A stretch of 64,000 nt of DNA from positions 13,144,940 through 13,208,939 of the forward strand of contig AP025062.1 of assembly GCA_036186865.1 (NCBI GenBank). Reading direction: 5' to 3'. This document shows positions 1 through 12,532 of the stretch, piece by piece. The first letter of the stretch is position 1. Each line of letters starts with the position of its first letter. Both the position numbers and the translations under genes were made by a program. The DNA comes from Eustoma russellianum (taxonomy: Eukaryota; Streptophyta; Magnoliopsida; Gentianales; Gentianaceae). Under the pieces are notes generated by a model that saw only the letters and a list, made by a program, of their open reading frames with translations, had not been told where the DNA came from and made no database searches.

Positions 1-2736
1 GAAGTGAACTTGGACACAAAAGAGGTTAACATTCGGCCACACCATGTCTTGCACATGCTGAAATTTCAGCATGTGTAACATCCACCACTTATTCAAAATA
101 TTGCCTATTTTGCATTAATTTAATCCAACAATTCAATTATCATTTAGTATGCAATATTCTCATCTTTTATGGAATAAAAATTAGACAATAATATGACCTA
201 AATTTCGGCCATGCACACTCCTACACATGCTGAAATTTTCAGCATGTGTGATATTCAAAATATCATAATTTTAATTCCATAACTTATTAAAAATACTTCT
301 AAATCATCTTCCAATCAATCCACCTTAATCAAGAAGTAAAATATGTCTCATAATGACATTAAAAACGCCACTCATTAGCACACATGCTGAATTTTCAGCA
401 TGTGTCACAATTGTGACAAGATTTTGAAATATTACCTTTTGTAACTTCTTTCTTTAAGTCACCAACATTGTATGATTGATCCTTGACCAATCAATATGCC
501 AACAAGGCTCCAAATAAGCTCCATCTCAGCTGTAGGGGCGTTGGTAATGTGTTTGGCATGTGCTGAATTTTATTTTTGCTAACTTTGTAAAATAGTGCAC
601 ATTTAATAATACACACATGTAATATTCCAATCAGCCCTTAATTTAATTTTCTAGAACACTTTAAGATGTATATTATATGTAAAAAGTGTCTAGATACGTG
701 TCACATGATGTTCAAGAAAAACGTTCCATGTTATGTGTGTAGAAAACCGAATTTTCGATATTTATCGATTACCCGATTTTTCTCTAATTTAAATTCCAAC
801 TTTTGCACATGATATATATATTATGTTATACATAATATATATAATATATACTTTAAATTTCAGCACTTGGCTGATTTAAAGTGGTACCATAAACATGTGA
901 CAAAATTAAAATTGGAATCTTCACATTTTGGCCTAAATGTGGGGTGATTTGTGTGTGCCAACATGGAAAGTATTTTTGGCTGATCACACCATGTGTAGCA
1001 CGAAATTTTCATCATTTTTTGATGTATATGGGCTGGCCATTTATTTATGGCAAGTACGTGACACGTTGGTGAAGTTTCGGTATTCGCCCGATACGACAAA
1101 TTTCGGTTTAGAATCTTTTATCGTGTCGTATTTAATTTGTCATCACCATGACTTATATCATATGATATAGGACCTGAATATACTCATAAATATGAGTTGA
1201 GTATAGTGGTGTGACGTTAACGTACGTACGTAAAATATATAACGTGTCGGTAGTACGTTGGAATACATGTGTATGTGCCTTTTTCAAAAAATCTGAATAT
1301 ATATATATATATATTATATATATGTGGCGTGTGTATATATTAATGAGGAGAGGAGGAGAAAACTTTCCTTCCTTAGCCTTGTTGCCTTTGTGCCTTTTCC
1401 AAATGAATCTTCCTTTAACGAACTACTTAGTTTATTAAACTAAGTACTTCACTTAATGAACTAATTTAGTTCATTAATGGTGGCACCTGAAAATAGTATA
1501 AACTCAACAAATGTTCGCCATATGATGTAAGCTGTAATGCTTCATGGCTCGTTAGTACGGCAACATAATATATAAGCTAAATAAGGCAAGTAATGGCAAG
1601 TTATCATGCACACATGTACACTTATGCACGTTTATATCTTATGCTCGTTTTTGTGCACATTTAAATCATGCATTTGAAAATCACTCAAACCCCTTTTTCT
1701 CTACAAAATATGTGTAGCAACTCATATTTTTGAAGAAGAAATTAATAGATAATAGTTGACAAGATTATGTCAACGTGTAACACCGAAATTCTCAATATTT
1801 CTTCTTATATGTTGTGATCATTTCCACACCTTTGACACCTTTGATATCTCTCAATAATGATGATAAATGTTCTCTTATAACACATATAAGAGAGTTTTCA
1901 AGAAAAAATAGAATGTGACATCTCAAATCGTCACATATCCAGCTATAGTCAACAATATCATCATGTGAGAGAATATAACAAAGAATCACCATATTATCTT
2001 CAAGTTAATAATAAATCAGCTCCATAATGAAGATAATAATATGCTCAAGAGATTTCTTGAGTGAAATACCAAAAATACCCTTGGGGTAAAATGACCAAAA
2101 TACCCCTGGTATCTGAAAACTCCAGAAATTACCCGGATGGTCATAAATACTCATGATATCACCTTTGTCATGATAAATATAATGAGAATACATCCTTGAA
2201 ATATTTTCACCATGTGATGTTCCTACAAAAACTCAAAATACCAATTTTGCCCTTTTTGGTAAGTTGTAGATAACTTCCAAGGCACGTTAGTCACAATACA
2301 TTTAAAATCATCAAAAACACATAAGATTCACATAATGAGCATGTATAAATCATATACAAATGAAAACAAACATTTAAACATATTTTAGAAAAATATTTCT
2401 AAAAACCCTAAACATTCTGTGAGACGTGGATCGATCCATGTGAGGGGCTGACGTACGTCGATCGATCCCCGTGAGGGGCTGACGTACGTTGATTGATCCA
2501 CGTGAGAGATCGACGTCTCACAGTAAGTTTTTGGTTCTTCTCGGTTCAACATGGATCGATCCACGTCAGAGGCTGATGTACATAGATTGATCCATGTGTC
2601 TCTGCCTGAGAGATCCACGTCATTTTTTTCTTCACTTTTTCAACTTTTAATCACTTATAACACCATATGTGATATTTCTAAGTATTCACCACTTAAAATC
2701 ATGACTTTGAAAATTATCCAAACATATTTCTCAACA
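1..2736 (-). repeat. Left (3') LTR of element B, chimeric
   Basis: Positions 1706-2736 match 10242-11240 of the right LTR closely and end in TCAACA just before the polypurine tract. The match begins near 1640. Upstream of that, 1-1705 instead resembles the 3' half of the A1-type LTR (about 28632-30163), including its palindromes near 55, 224 and 381 and a terminal CTCTACA at 1699-1705. The two LTRs of B are thus alike in their last 1.1 kb but not upstream. Gene conversion, recombination with an A-type LTR, or deletion in the other copy would explain this. Confidence 0.75.
2424..2612. repeat. GATCGATC-rich 30-bp repeat block in B LTR
   Basis: A run of imperfect units of about 30 bp built around GATCGATCC followed by GTGAGGGGCTGACGTACGT or a variant. 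The right LTR (10966-11105) has one unit fewer, so the copy number changed after insertion. A similar GATCGATC-rich block occurs in the unrelated gypsy LTR at 14110-14352. Confidence 0.75.
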
Positions 2737-2990
2737 TTCTCCCCCTTTCGGATGATTTTCAAAATAACTGAACATGATTTTAATGTCACAACTCATAACC
2801 AATTGTTTAACATCATAAATCTTACCAATTGTTTTCGAAGTTTGTTTTCAATGAACAAAATTATGCTCCCCCTCAACTTATACTCTCCCCCTTAACCTAT
2901 ACTCAACTTATATATCATATGACTTACCAACTAAAATCATGTTCTTATTCTATCTCCCCCTTTATTTTGCAAATCATGCAAAAGATAGAA
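2737..2990 (-). other. Polypurine tracts and 3' untranslated region of element B
   Basis: Directly after the left LTR is CTCCCCCTTTCGGATG, on the minus strand a purine tract suited to prime plus-strand DNA synthesis. Further CCCCCT runs lie near 2867, 2885 and 2955. Multiple polypurine tracts are a known Sirevirus trait. There is no room for an env-like frame between the RNase H stop (2991) and the LTR. Confidence 0.8.
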
Positions 2991-3540
2991 CTATACAATG
3001 GTGTCGTAAGTCATCATACCTAACTTGGCTCGTAAGTTTTCAAACGTGGCTTGATTAAGGGGTTTGTTAAAGATGTCAGCAATTTGGTGATCAGTTCTTA
3101 TATGATTTATGACCATATCCTCATTTTGAACATGATTGCGAAGAAAGTGGTATCACACCTCAATGTGTTTGGCCTTAGAATGAAGCACCGGATTCCGTGA
3201 AAGATTGATCCCACTTGTGATATCGCAGAAAATTGGAATCTTTTTCATTTGAATGCCAAAATCACTAAGTTGATGTTTAAGGCAAAGTATTTGGGTAGTA
3301 CATAAACTTAAGGAAATATACTAGGCTTCAGTGGTAGAAAGAGCTACACTAGCTTGCTTTTTAGAAAACCAAGAGATCAAGTTGGTTTCTATGAATTGAC
3401 ATGTACCGCTAGTGGATTTTCTATCTAATTTGCAACTACAATAATCAGCATCACTATATGCGTGTAATTTCAACTTAGCGTTTCTATCATACCATGTCCT
3501 AAGTGAGGTGTATGCTTAAGATATCTAAAGATCTTTTTCA
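2991..3540 (-). pseudogene. RNase H domain, element B (broken)
   Basis: Translation of the minus strand in pieces gives the copia RNase H pattern: the region equivalent to FSKKQASVALSTTEA near 3330-3370, then the LRAKLGMM-like carboxyl end and a TAG at 2991-2993. The frame is not continuous with the reverse transcriptase and contains stops, so this is decayed. In the family the domain removes the RNA strand from RNA-DNA hybrids during cDNA synthesis. Confidence 0.75.
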
Positions 3541-4780
3541 CTGCATTGTAATGTGATACCTTCGGACAAGATTGAAACCTAGCACACATACACACACTAT
3601 GATATCAGGTCTTGATGTAGTTAAGTATAACAGTGATTCAATCATAGACCTATAGAGTGTGTCGTCAAAAGGTTTACCTTTTTCATCCTTATCAAGTTTG
3701 GTGCTAACACTCATGAAGGTAGTTGTAGGTTTCAACTCTTCAAAGCTAAACTTCTTAATCATATCATTGACATACTTAAGTTGGCTAATGTGAATTCCTT
3801 GAGGGGTTTGTTTGATTTCAAGGCCTAAGAAGTAGTTCAATTCTCCTACCATTGACATTTCAAATTCTGACTTCATACACTCTTCGAAGCCTTTTACTAA
3901 GGTAGGGTTGGTTGAACCAAAAATAATATCGTCTACATATATTTGAACTATTAACAAGTCATTATGTTTTCGTCTTAGAAATAATGTGTTGTCGATGGTC
4001 CCCCTTTGATAATTATTTGCAACAAGAAAATTTGTAAATCTATCATACCAAACTCTTGGAGCTTGTTTCAAACCATATAGAGCTTTCTTAAGCTTATAAA
4101 CATGGTTAGGATTCTTTGGATCTTCGAATCCAGGGGTTGTTTGACAAACACCTCTTCTTGGATGTATCCATTCAAGAATGCACTCTTGACATCCATTTGG
4201 AAGAGCTTAATATTGCTTAGACTTGAAATCGCAAGTAATAATCTAATTGCTTCTAGTCGTGCAACGGGTGCAAAGGTTTCTTCATAATCTATACCTTCTT
4301 GTTGATTATAACCTTGTGTGACTAGCCTAGCCTTATTCCTTGTAATATTTCCTTGTTCGTCCATTTTATTCCTAAAGACCCATTTAGTTCCTATTATAGA
4401 CTTGTCTTCAGGTTTAGATACTAGGTCTCACACGTTGTTCCTTGTGAATTGGTTCAATTCCTCATGCATAGCTTTTATCCATGATATGTCACCTAAGGCT
4501 TCCTTAACATTCTTAGGTTCTATGTGTGAGACTAAGCTATGTCTTTCAAGTTGACTTATGTTTATACGTGTTCTAATCCCAATACTTGGACCCCCAATGA
4601 TTATTTCTTTAGGGTGCCACCAAATTCCTAGATTGACTAGGTTCACCCTCATCTTGTTCAAATGTTTCATTAGTGTGAACGTTATCATATGTAATTGGAT
4701 CATTAGTTGTATCTTCCAATTGCAAAGTCTCTTCATTTATTTCATCTAAGGGTTCATTCATGTCTTGTTCAGGGGGAGTT
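3538..4780 (-). pseudogene. Reverse transcriptase, element B (broken)
   Basis: The minus strand encodes the copia reverse transcriptase. DETFAPVARLEAIRLLLA and MDVKSAFLNG lie in 4068-4364, and the catalytic IYVDDIIFGS and GELNYFLGLEI in 3538-4071. The two parts are in different frames, apparently because one C is missing in the run encoding the PPG of KQPPGFED (about 4136). A further stop (TGA where related copies have Trp) lies near 4428, before the KWVFRNKM motif. Domain order and motifs are complete, so identification is firm, but no full-length product can be made. Confidence 0.9.
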
Positions 4781-5576
4781 GGTTCTAGATGATCAAGTAC
4801 ATGCTCAAGTAATACATCATCATCATACATATTTTCAACATTTCTTTCTTGTTTATGTTGATGTTTATCACTAACTACAAAGCATGCATTTTCATTGAAT
4901 TTCACATGTATGGATTCAATTATCTTTCTAGATACAGGATTATAATACACCTATATGCTCTTGAGTTAGTTGAATACCCAACAAATATGCATTCAATAGT
5001 CTTTTGTTCAAATTTATCTAGATTATCCTTAGCGTTCAGCACAAAACATTTACATCCAAATACTTTAAGATAATCTCTCTTAGGTTGTCTATTGTTTAGC
5101 AATTCATAAGTCGTTTTATTTAATTTCTTTCTAATAGTAAGACTATTTATAATATAACATGCACAACTAACGGCTTCAGCCCATAAATATTTAGGTAATT
5201 TATTTTCACATAGCATTGTCCTAGCAACTTCTTGAATTGTTCTATTTTTACATTCAACAACTCCATTGAGTTGTGGTGTTCTAGGTGGTGAGAATTCATG
5301 TTTAATTCCATGAAGTTCACAAAATTTGATTACGTCTTTGTTTTTAAATTCTCCACCTCTATCACTTCTAATTCTCTTAAGATTTTCTTCATAGATATTT
5401 TCGAGTTGCTTAATAAGGATTTCGATTGTTAATGGAGCATCGTCTTTGTGTGTTAAAAACAATGTCCATGTGTAGTGTGAGTAATCATCTACTATGACAC
5501 ACACATAGTAGTGTCCACCTAGACTTCTTGTCCTACTTGGACCGAATAAGTCTAAGCGAAGCAATTCTTATACATG
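4781..5576 (-). pseudogene. Integrase catalytic core and linker, element B
   Basis: An open stretch at 4920-5564 holds the core of a copia integrase: the first acidic residue in LDLFGPSRT, the second in IRSDRGGEF, and the glutamate in NGVVECKNRT, spaced as in the DD35E family. The residue after that glutamate is usually Arg and here is Cys. The linker toward reverse transcriptase (4600-4920) continues in another frame. Integrase would insert the cDNA into the host chromosome; the broken frame excludes function here. Confidence 0.88.
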
Positions 5577-5930
5577 ACTAGTACTCACTTCATGTTCCGG
5601 TTTTAATGTTTCTTTAATGTGTTTTTCTTTAATACATGTTTCACACATTTGCAAATTATCTAAGTCTAACTTAGGCATACCTCTAATTAAATTCTTTTTA
5701 GATAATTTCCTAATGGTTGAAATTCTTATATGGCCTAATCTTCTATGCCATAAATTTACATCTAAGTCTTGTGATATTAGACACTTAACCTTAGCATCTA
5801 ACATGTTATCTAAGGTAAGAGTATAAATATTACCATCTCTATTTCCTTTTAAAACTATTTCTCCTTTTTTATTTATTATATCACATGAATTGGGAAGAAA
5901 AAAAAACATTATAACCACAATCTATAAGTT
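5568..5930 (-). pseudogene. GAG-pre-integrase zinc-binding region, element B
   Basis: The minus-strand frame carries LWHRRLGHI, then a CETCIKEK segment: the His-His-Cys-Cys zinc-binding pattern that precedes the integrase core in Ty1/copia. It is separated from the core at 4920-5564 by a stop and frame change near 5565. Confidence 0.85.
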
Positions 5931-6240
5931 GAGAAATACTAAGTAAATTATAAGAGAGATTGCTTACTAACAACACATTTCGTATTTGAAATGTGTTAGG
6001 GTCCCTAATTGTTCCTTTTCCAACAACTTGTCCTTTGTTGTTGTCACCAAATGTTACTTTTCCTCCATTCTTGACATGTTCCTATTCGATGAATAGTTTG
6101 GGATTCCCCGTCATATGTCTCGAACATCCACTGTCTAAAAACCATTTGGTTTTCAGATTCTTTGACTTTGCCTCCTTCTTGCATTCTTTTTGTTTTTCCT
6201 ATAATGGAGACAAAGTTTTAGGTACCATTTATTTGGGTCC
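5931..6240 (-). pseudogene. Retroviral-type aspartic protease, element B (decayed)
   Basis: Between gag and pre-integrase, on the minus strand, is sequence matching the copia protease (compare the intact WFLDSGCSRHMTG stretch at 33155-33532). The equivalent of FLDSGCSRHMTGN lies around 6095-6150, but the frame is interrupted several times. The family protease cleaves the polyprotein in the particle. Confidence 0.65.
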
Positions 6241-8391
6241 TTGAATGTTAGGGGCACTATTCTTGTTTAGATATCCCTTATGTATCCAAACTTGAACATA
6301 CCTTCTAGGCACATTTTTAGCATGATTATAATTCAAAAAATAAGAAGGATTTGCATATAGATGATTATTCCACATAAATGAAGATGCATTGTTATACACG
6401 TTGCGCCATGGTTGATAATCATTATATGCTGGCCGGTTATTATAATATGTATAAGGCATGCGATTTTGTTTCTTGAATGGCGCTATGTAAGTGTGTTCAT
6501 AGGCATTTCTATAAGATTTATATGAGTGTTGCCTATACTTAGGTTCATAATAAGTTTGATGCATTTTATTCTTTCTAGTTGTTAAGATGCAAAATATGGC
6601 CTAGATTTAAGTTTATGCGTGTGTGCTTTTATGGGTGTATGTTGCATTTTTGCCTTAGAATAAACAGAAGGAGTAGAAGAAGATTTAGCAGGCAAAGTTA
6701 TTTTTATATCTTTATAAGGCTGTTTAGTAGTTGAAGATTCAAACTTAGTCTTTCTTCCTACTTTGTCATCTTCTTCTTTATAGCCTAAGCCGGTTTTATC
6801 ATTTCCATACTTTTGTGATGAGATTAGTGTATCTAACATATTAGCACCCGACTTAAATTGTTTAACATTTTTTCTAAGTTAAGTTTAGACAACTTAAGTT
6901 GTATTATTTCATGTTCACAACTTTCTAACTTAGATTTTAACATATTATTTTCCATTTTTATCTTTTGTTCATCTTTCTTATATGATTCAATTTTATTCTC
7001 TAAAGAATCAAGAGTATTAGTAGACTCTTGTTTAAGAGATGCTAATTGATTGGAAAATTCCAAGTTGGACGTCTTCAACTTGTTATTTTCTTCAATTAGT
7101 TTCTTCTTTTCTTTAGAGAGCCTCTTACAATAAACATGCATTCTTAAGAACTCTTCATACATTTCATCAAATGTCATGTCACTATCAGAATCACTATCAG
7201 ATGAAGAACATACCTCGTTTGATACGAAGCAGACTTGAGCTTCTTCAGTTTTGGATTCTGAGTCGGATGAGTCGCTCCATGTGCTCACCTTCATTGCTCG
7301 TTTCCATTTCCTTGCCTTAGACTCCTTTGTCTTTGTCGTTTGTGCCTCCTTGTCCTTCGCTTGTTTATTATTGTTGTTATTATTATTATTTTTCCTTGTG
7401 GGACAATCGTATGCAATATGTCTTTTTTGACCGCATTCATAACACTTTAATTCTTTATTATACCATTTGTTTGTGTTATTTTTCCTAGGTTGAGAAGAAG
7501 AAGAAGAACATTGTCTATTCCTATTAGGACGTTTGAAAAACTTCCTAAGTTTTCTTGCTATTAATATCAAGTCATCATCTAATTCAGTATCACTATTACT
7601 ATCATCATTATTTGTATGTGTTTCAGTTGTTTTGAAAGCTGTAGACTTACTTGATGATTTAGATGACTCAGACTTCCGTTGGTTTAGTTTTACCTCACAG
7701 ACTTTAAGAGACCCGATCAATTCATCCATCTTAGTGATTGACTTTGTCTCCTCGATTGCAGTCACCTTTGGATCCCATTCAGCAGGAAGGTTTCGTAGAA
7801 CCTTTTGAACCTTTTCATTGTTCGAAAATGACTTCCCTAAAGCTTCAAGGGCATTGACAATATTAGTAATCCTCAAATCCATAGATGTTATGGATTCGTT
7901 TGGCAACATTTTGAAAGTCTCTAATTCAATCATAACCATGTTTATTTTTGACTCTTTAACACCACTGGTACCTTCATGCTTTAATACAAGTGATTTCCAC
8001 ATGTCGAGTGTATGCTTGTGCAATTTGAAACATATCCTGCTTCAGACGTTGTAAGTCCATTCAAGAGTAATTGCATAGCCAAAAACCATATTTTGACTGC
8101 GCTTCAACTCCCCAGGGGAAGTCGAATCCCCGCTTTAGCATTCATTGACATTTTCTTTTTATCTTCCGATGTCCATTCACTTTTATATTTTTCTACTTCT
8201 TGAGTGACTCCACTAACTTGTACAACTTTCATTGGAATGTACGGCCCATCTTCAACTATAGACCATAAATCAATAGCCATTAAGAATAGCCTCATTCTTA
8301 GTTTCCAATGAACAAAATTATTGTCATCGAAAAGAGGAGGGCGTTGAGTGGACATACCTTCCAACTCACCTTTGTGAGAAACTATTGCCAT
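6229..8391 (-). pseudogene. Gag, element B, in several frames
   Basis: Gag starts near 8391 (MAIVSHKGELEG) and runs leftward. The amino part at 8104-8400 has the PPLFDDNNFVHWKLRMRLFL motif (UBN2-type gag). The central part at 6833-8023 has LRNLPAEWDPKVTAI, a CCHC knuckle KCYECGQKRHIAYDC near 7440, acidic Ser/Asp runs, an Asn run and a long coiled coil near the end. A basic Tyr/Asn-rich tail follows in 6229-6839. A frameshift near 8030-8100 and others split it. A long gag with coiled coil is typical of Sireviruses, in which Gag has been reported to bind dynein light chain LC8-type proteins. Confidence 0.88.
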
Positions 8392-8495
8392 AGTATGCAC
8401 CTTTAATCTGAGATAAGTAGGCTACAAAGAGTAATTGTTTCTTGGCTTTGTATTGATTGTACGGTGTTGAATATTGCTTCCTTGAGTGGTGTAAA

Positions 8496-8511
8496 CCTTG
8501 CTCTGATACCA
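8496..8511 (-). other. Primer binding site, element B
   Basis: The minus strand reads TGGTATCAGAGCAAGG two bases from the right LTR, complementary to the 3' end of initiator tRNA-Met. This fixes the orientation and the LTR edge. Confidence 0.92.
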
Positions 8512-8513
8512 AT

Positions 8514-11240
8514 TGTTGGACCATGCACCTGCAATAAACACCACTAGAGGAGGGTGAATAGTGGTTAGCGGAAATTACACTAGTACTCTTGATTAAAAAC
8601 CCCTTTGAAAACAGAATCTGAAACTGCCTCAGATTCAGAACACGTTTTTGAAAAATTCAAAAATAACTGTACACAACTCCAAAAATTATGAAACTTTTCA
8701 GAATTGAACTTCAATGAGTTAACAAGACTCTATCCAAAAATCAGACAAAAATAAGATATTTGTCCCTTCAAACAAATAAAAAGATTCAGATGGTCAATCT
8801 GGACAGAATTGGACAGAATGTTGCTGATTTTGCAAAATGTGTTTCTCTTTGAATACTCAACCAAAAAGGTTGATCTTTATATCAAAACACTCCTTAAGAT
8901 GTGTAGATGAAGTTTCCAAAAGGTCATGACCTTAAACAATTCTTGATAAATACAGAATTTATGTTTTCTCAAAACTGGTCAGATTGCAGCCAAATTAGAG
9001 CAGTTATCTTGAAAAGACTGAAAGGCTAACTTTCCCTTGCTCAAATCAAGTGATTCTTGTTGCAAATGCAAGCTAACAGTCTGAAGTATAACTCCACCAA
9101 AAATCACGAATTTTGAAAATGTTTGGCTATTTTTTCAAAACGTGAGAAATTGTATGAAATCTGCAGTAAAAACAGGCAGAAAACAGAAATGAAAAAATAA
9201 GACTAGAACACCGAGGATTTATCCTGGTTCGTTCAATGTGACCTACTCCAGTCCCAAGAAACACCTTTCCTTAGATTTCACTATCAAATGAATCACCTTG
9301 CAACAAGAACCAAGCTTGATCCTTGGGTTATACACCAACCCTATTCAAGACTTGGATAATCACCTTCTAAGCAACACTTAGTTGCAACACCTCTACCACC
9401 TATTGATATAGCCTTATAAAAATGACTAATCAATCTTACAAATGAAGCTCAAAAGGCTTGTAGCACAACAAAAACAACAAGAACACCTTTGCTACAAAGA
9501 ATGGAACAAGAACAACAAGAAGAAGATGATAGCTAGACAATTCAACAAATGCTTGTGAGCTTCAAGTGTGTTTCATCTTCTTCACCACTGCCTCTATTTA
9601 TAGTGTGAGATGATCCTAGGAGATAAGATTTCCAATGTGTCACCATCTTCATCATCAAGTCCAAATGTCTTCTCATCATTGGTTGGCCTTGTACACTTGG
9701 CAAAATAAGACAAAATAATTGGTCCACCTTGGATACACCTTGTTGGCCAAAAATACACCTTGGAATTGCCTTGAATTATCCTTAACTAGAATAGAAAATA
9801 TGGAGAAGATAATACATCAACTTCTTGGCATAAACATAGACATGTGAATATTGAAGAATTCAAACTTAAAAATTCAGCTCCAAGATCCATAGTAGCCGTT
9901 GGCTACCTTATATTTTTCCAAAAATGTATTTTGATTTTCCTTAATAGAATAAGAAAGGATAATACCACCAAAATATCCCCAACCTCAAGCATAATAATAG
10001 ACATGTGAGAGCTCCATTTGACTCAAAAAGGTCTGCTAAAAATAGCCAGAACTGTTGGCTACAATTCAAATGTTTTCAATTTTACCTTGTTTGCAAATTT
10101 TACCAACTAGCTCCTTTTTGGTTAGTCCACCTGTCACCAACTCATAAAATGAATAATGTATCACCTCCATATGCTCATACACGTTTTTGAGCACATTTAA
10201 ATCATGCATTTGAAAATCACTCAAACCCCTTTTTCTCTACAAAATATGTGTAGCAACTCATATTTTTGAAGAAGAAATTAATAGATAATAGTTGACAAGA
10301 TTATGTCAACATGTAACACCGAAATTCTCAATATTTCTTCTTACATGTCGTGATCATTTACACACCTTTGACACCTTTGATATCTCTAAATAATGATGAT
10401 AAATGTGCTCTTATAACACATATAAGAGAGTCTTCAAGAAAAAATATAATGTGACATCTCAAATCGTCACATATCCAGCTATAGTCAACAATATCATCAT
10501 GTGAGAGAATATAACAAAGAATCACCATATTATCTTCAAGTTAATAATAAATCAGCTCCAGAATGAAGATAATAATATGCTCAAGAGATTCTTTGTGTGA
10601 AAATACCAAAAATACCCTTGGGGGTAAAATGACCAAAATACCCCTGGTATCTGAAAACTCCAGAAATTACCCGGATGGTCATAAATACTCATGATATCAC
10701 CTTTGTCATGATAAATATAATGAGAATACATCCTTGAAATATTTTCACCATGTGATGTTCCTACAAAAACTCAAAATACCAATTTTGCCCTTTTTGGTAA
10801 GTTGTAGATAACTTCCAAGGCACGTTAGTCACAATACATTTAAAATCATCAAAAACACCTAAGATTCACATAATGAGCATGTATAAATCATATACAAATG
10901 AAAACAAACATTTAAACATATTTTAGAAAAATATTTCTAAAAACCCTAAACATTCTGTGAGACGTGGATCGATCCATGTGAGGGGCTAACGTACGTCGAT
11001 CGATCCACGTGAGAGATCGACTTCTCACAGTAAGTTTTTTGTTCTTCTCGGTTCAACATGGATCGATCCACTTGAGGGGCTTATGTACATGGATCGATCC
11101 ATGTGTCTCTGCCTGAGAGATCCACATCATTTTTCTTCCCTTTTCAACCTTTAATCACTTATAACACCATATGTGACATTTCTAAGTATTCACCACTTAA
11201 AATCATGACTTTAAAAATTACCCAAACATATTTCTCAACA
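8514..11240 (-). repeat. Right (5') LTR of element B
   Basis: The repeat begins TGTTGGACC after the primer site and ends TTTCTCAACA. It is 2727 bp long, with TGTTG/CAACA inverted ends. The first part is distantly related to A-type LTRs (the CCACTAGAGG...TGAATAG start; the TGGTTCG...CCTACTCCAGTC segment near 9225-9250). A second A-like segment (10178-10241) resembles an A-type LTR end. Two copies of the phrase ending AGCCGTTGGCTACC / TGTTGGCTACAA lie near 9895 and 10050. No gene was seen inside. Confidence 0.88.
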
Positions 11241-11446
11241 CTGCCTGCATTCGGAAGGGGGTCTCAAGCCACTCGGGCAGACGGTCAAGTCCTTTGGCAA
11301 ATTTCTTAGATATAAATCATTGTCTTGCGCCACTATCAAATAGCACATTTACAGGCACCTTACTTACTAAAATAGTATCTAATCACAGAGATCATAGCAC
11401 GGGAAAATCTCACATAAAGCAAATTTAATTCTAACTAAAACTTAAC
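11241..11446 (-). pseudogene. Gypsy protease, amino part, element G1
   Basis: The minus strand around 11250-11350 translates to a chain with VLFDSGA, the DSG/A active site of a retropepsin, followed by FAKGLDRLPEWLETPF. An in-frame TGA lies just after DSGARQ, at a place where Ser is expected. Homology stops at 11241, where element B begins. Confidence 0.8.
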
Positions 11447-12532
11447 TTAAATCATACTTGTCACGACATCAGTGTGCTCCTGCACCTCGGCATCCGTCAT
11501 AACATGGACTCTAGCATTGGTTCTGGGCTTAGCTCTCGGCTGTTGCTGTGCCCCTGAATCTCCATGTGGTCTTTGCTTCCACTCGAAACAGTCCTTGATT
11601 CTGTGGTCTGTCTTACCACACTTGAAGCACGCTCCAGTCTTCTTCCAGCATTCTCCAACATGATTTTTCTGACAATGGGGGCACACACCGGGCGCCTGTC
11701 GATCAGGCTGACTCTGCTGCAGTGCCCTTTGGGACTGTCCTGTCTGACCTCTACCGGGAATTTTGACCCAACGTCTGGGTCTACATCCATTCCGATCATC
11801 TTTTTGCCTCTTGCCAGTGTCATCACGAGCCTCTCTAGGCTGAGACTTGCGCATATCGCTCTCCACCAGATAACAGGCATCCAACATCTAAGCAAAGGTC
11901 TTTAAGTTGGATCCTGCTATAGCCGACTAAATTCGGGGGTTCAAACCTTGCTCGAACTTGAGCATCTTCATCCTGTTATTTTCCAACACCATGGGCGTGA
12001 ATTTTCCCAAGGCGTGGAACCTGTCAGCATAATCAGAAATAGTCATCCTATCTTGCTCCAGTTTTTCAAACTGCCTCATCTTCTCCAGGATAGCAGTCTC
12101 ATGCATATAGTACTCCTTGTAAGCCTCAATGAATTGTCTCCACAAGATAGGGGGAGTCATCTTTGGAAGGCTGCCATTCCATCCAGCATTGGCTCGGCCA
12201 TTCAGCAAGGGCGTGGCCACATCCACCTTATGTTCTTCAAAAACCTGCACTAGCCTGAAGCACTTTTCTACTTTTTCTAACCAGAACTCGGCTATCTCCG
12301 GATCCATGGTCCCCTCAAAGGTGGGGGCATGCATCTTCTGCATTTCCCCAATATAATACCGTATTCCATGCTCAGGCAGTGGTGGAGGATGAGGTTTCTA
12401 CTGCTGCTGAGCAACTCTCTGCGCAATCACCGTTATAGCATCCATCAGGGCCTGAGGCATTACCATCTGCGGTGGCTGAGGATTTTCGTTTCTGTTGCCA
12501 CCATTTCCAGGGTTTTCTCTTCTGGGAGGCAT
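11447..12532 (-). pseudogene. Gypsy Gag with zinc knuckle, element G1
   Basis: The start ATG is at 12532 (MPPRRENPGNGG). The core Retrotrans_gag domain lies in 11927-12343 with FEGTMDPEIAEFWLEKVEKC, LWRQFIEAYKEYY and FEKLEQDRMTISDYADRF. The carboxyl part (11447-11887) has two Cys-rich knuckles, one being CFKCGKTDHRIKDC (CX2CX4HX4C). In-frame stops occur at 12398-12400 (after a run of Gln), near 11927 and near 11888, so the gene is dead. The Gag would package RNA into cytoplasmic particles. Confidence 0.92.

Larger units (their letters stand above)
1..11240 (-). mobile_element. Ty1/copia Sirevirus-type element B, degenerate
   Basis: A minus-strand LTR retrotransposon. Reading the plus strand there is a left LTR (1-2736, start beyond the window), a polypurine tract, RNase H, reverse transcriptase, integrase, protease and gag, then a primer site and the right LTR (8514-11240). 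The order gag-PR-INT-RT-RH is that of Ty1/copia. A long gag with coiled coil and several polypurine tracts fits the Sirevirus lineage. All coding parts carry stops or frameshifts, so the element is inactive. It was inserted into the protease region of the gypsy element at 11241-15146. The right flank is ctgcc; the left copy of the target duplication lies outside the window. Confidence 0.9.

Noticed and set aside
937..1170. An 80-codon open frame recurring in every A-type LTR (also 29392-29634, 41843-42085, 48182-48403)
   Set aside because: It recurs because the LTR recurs. It runs antisense to the element, is open on the other strand as well, and shows no protein motif.
2754..2990. Possible env-like frame between pol and the LTR, as some Sireviruses have
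   Set aside because: Only about 240 bp with short frames lie there; the same is true for the other Sireviruses in the window.
8496..8511. tRNA-Met-like sequences at LTR edges as tRNA genes
   Set aside because: Only the 12-16 bases complementary to the tRNA 3' end are present; these are primer sites.
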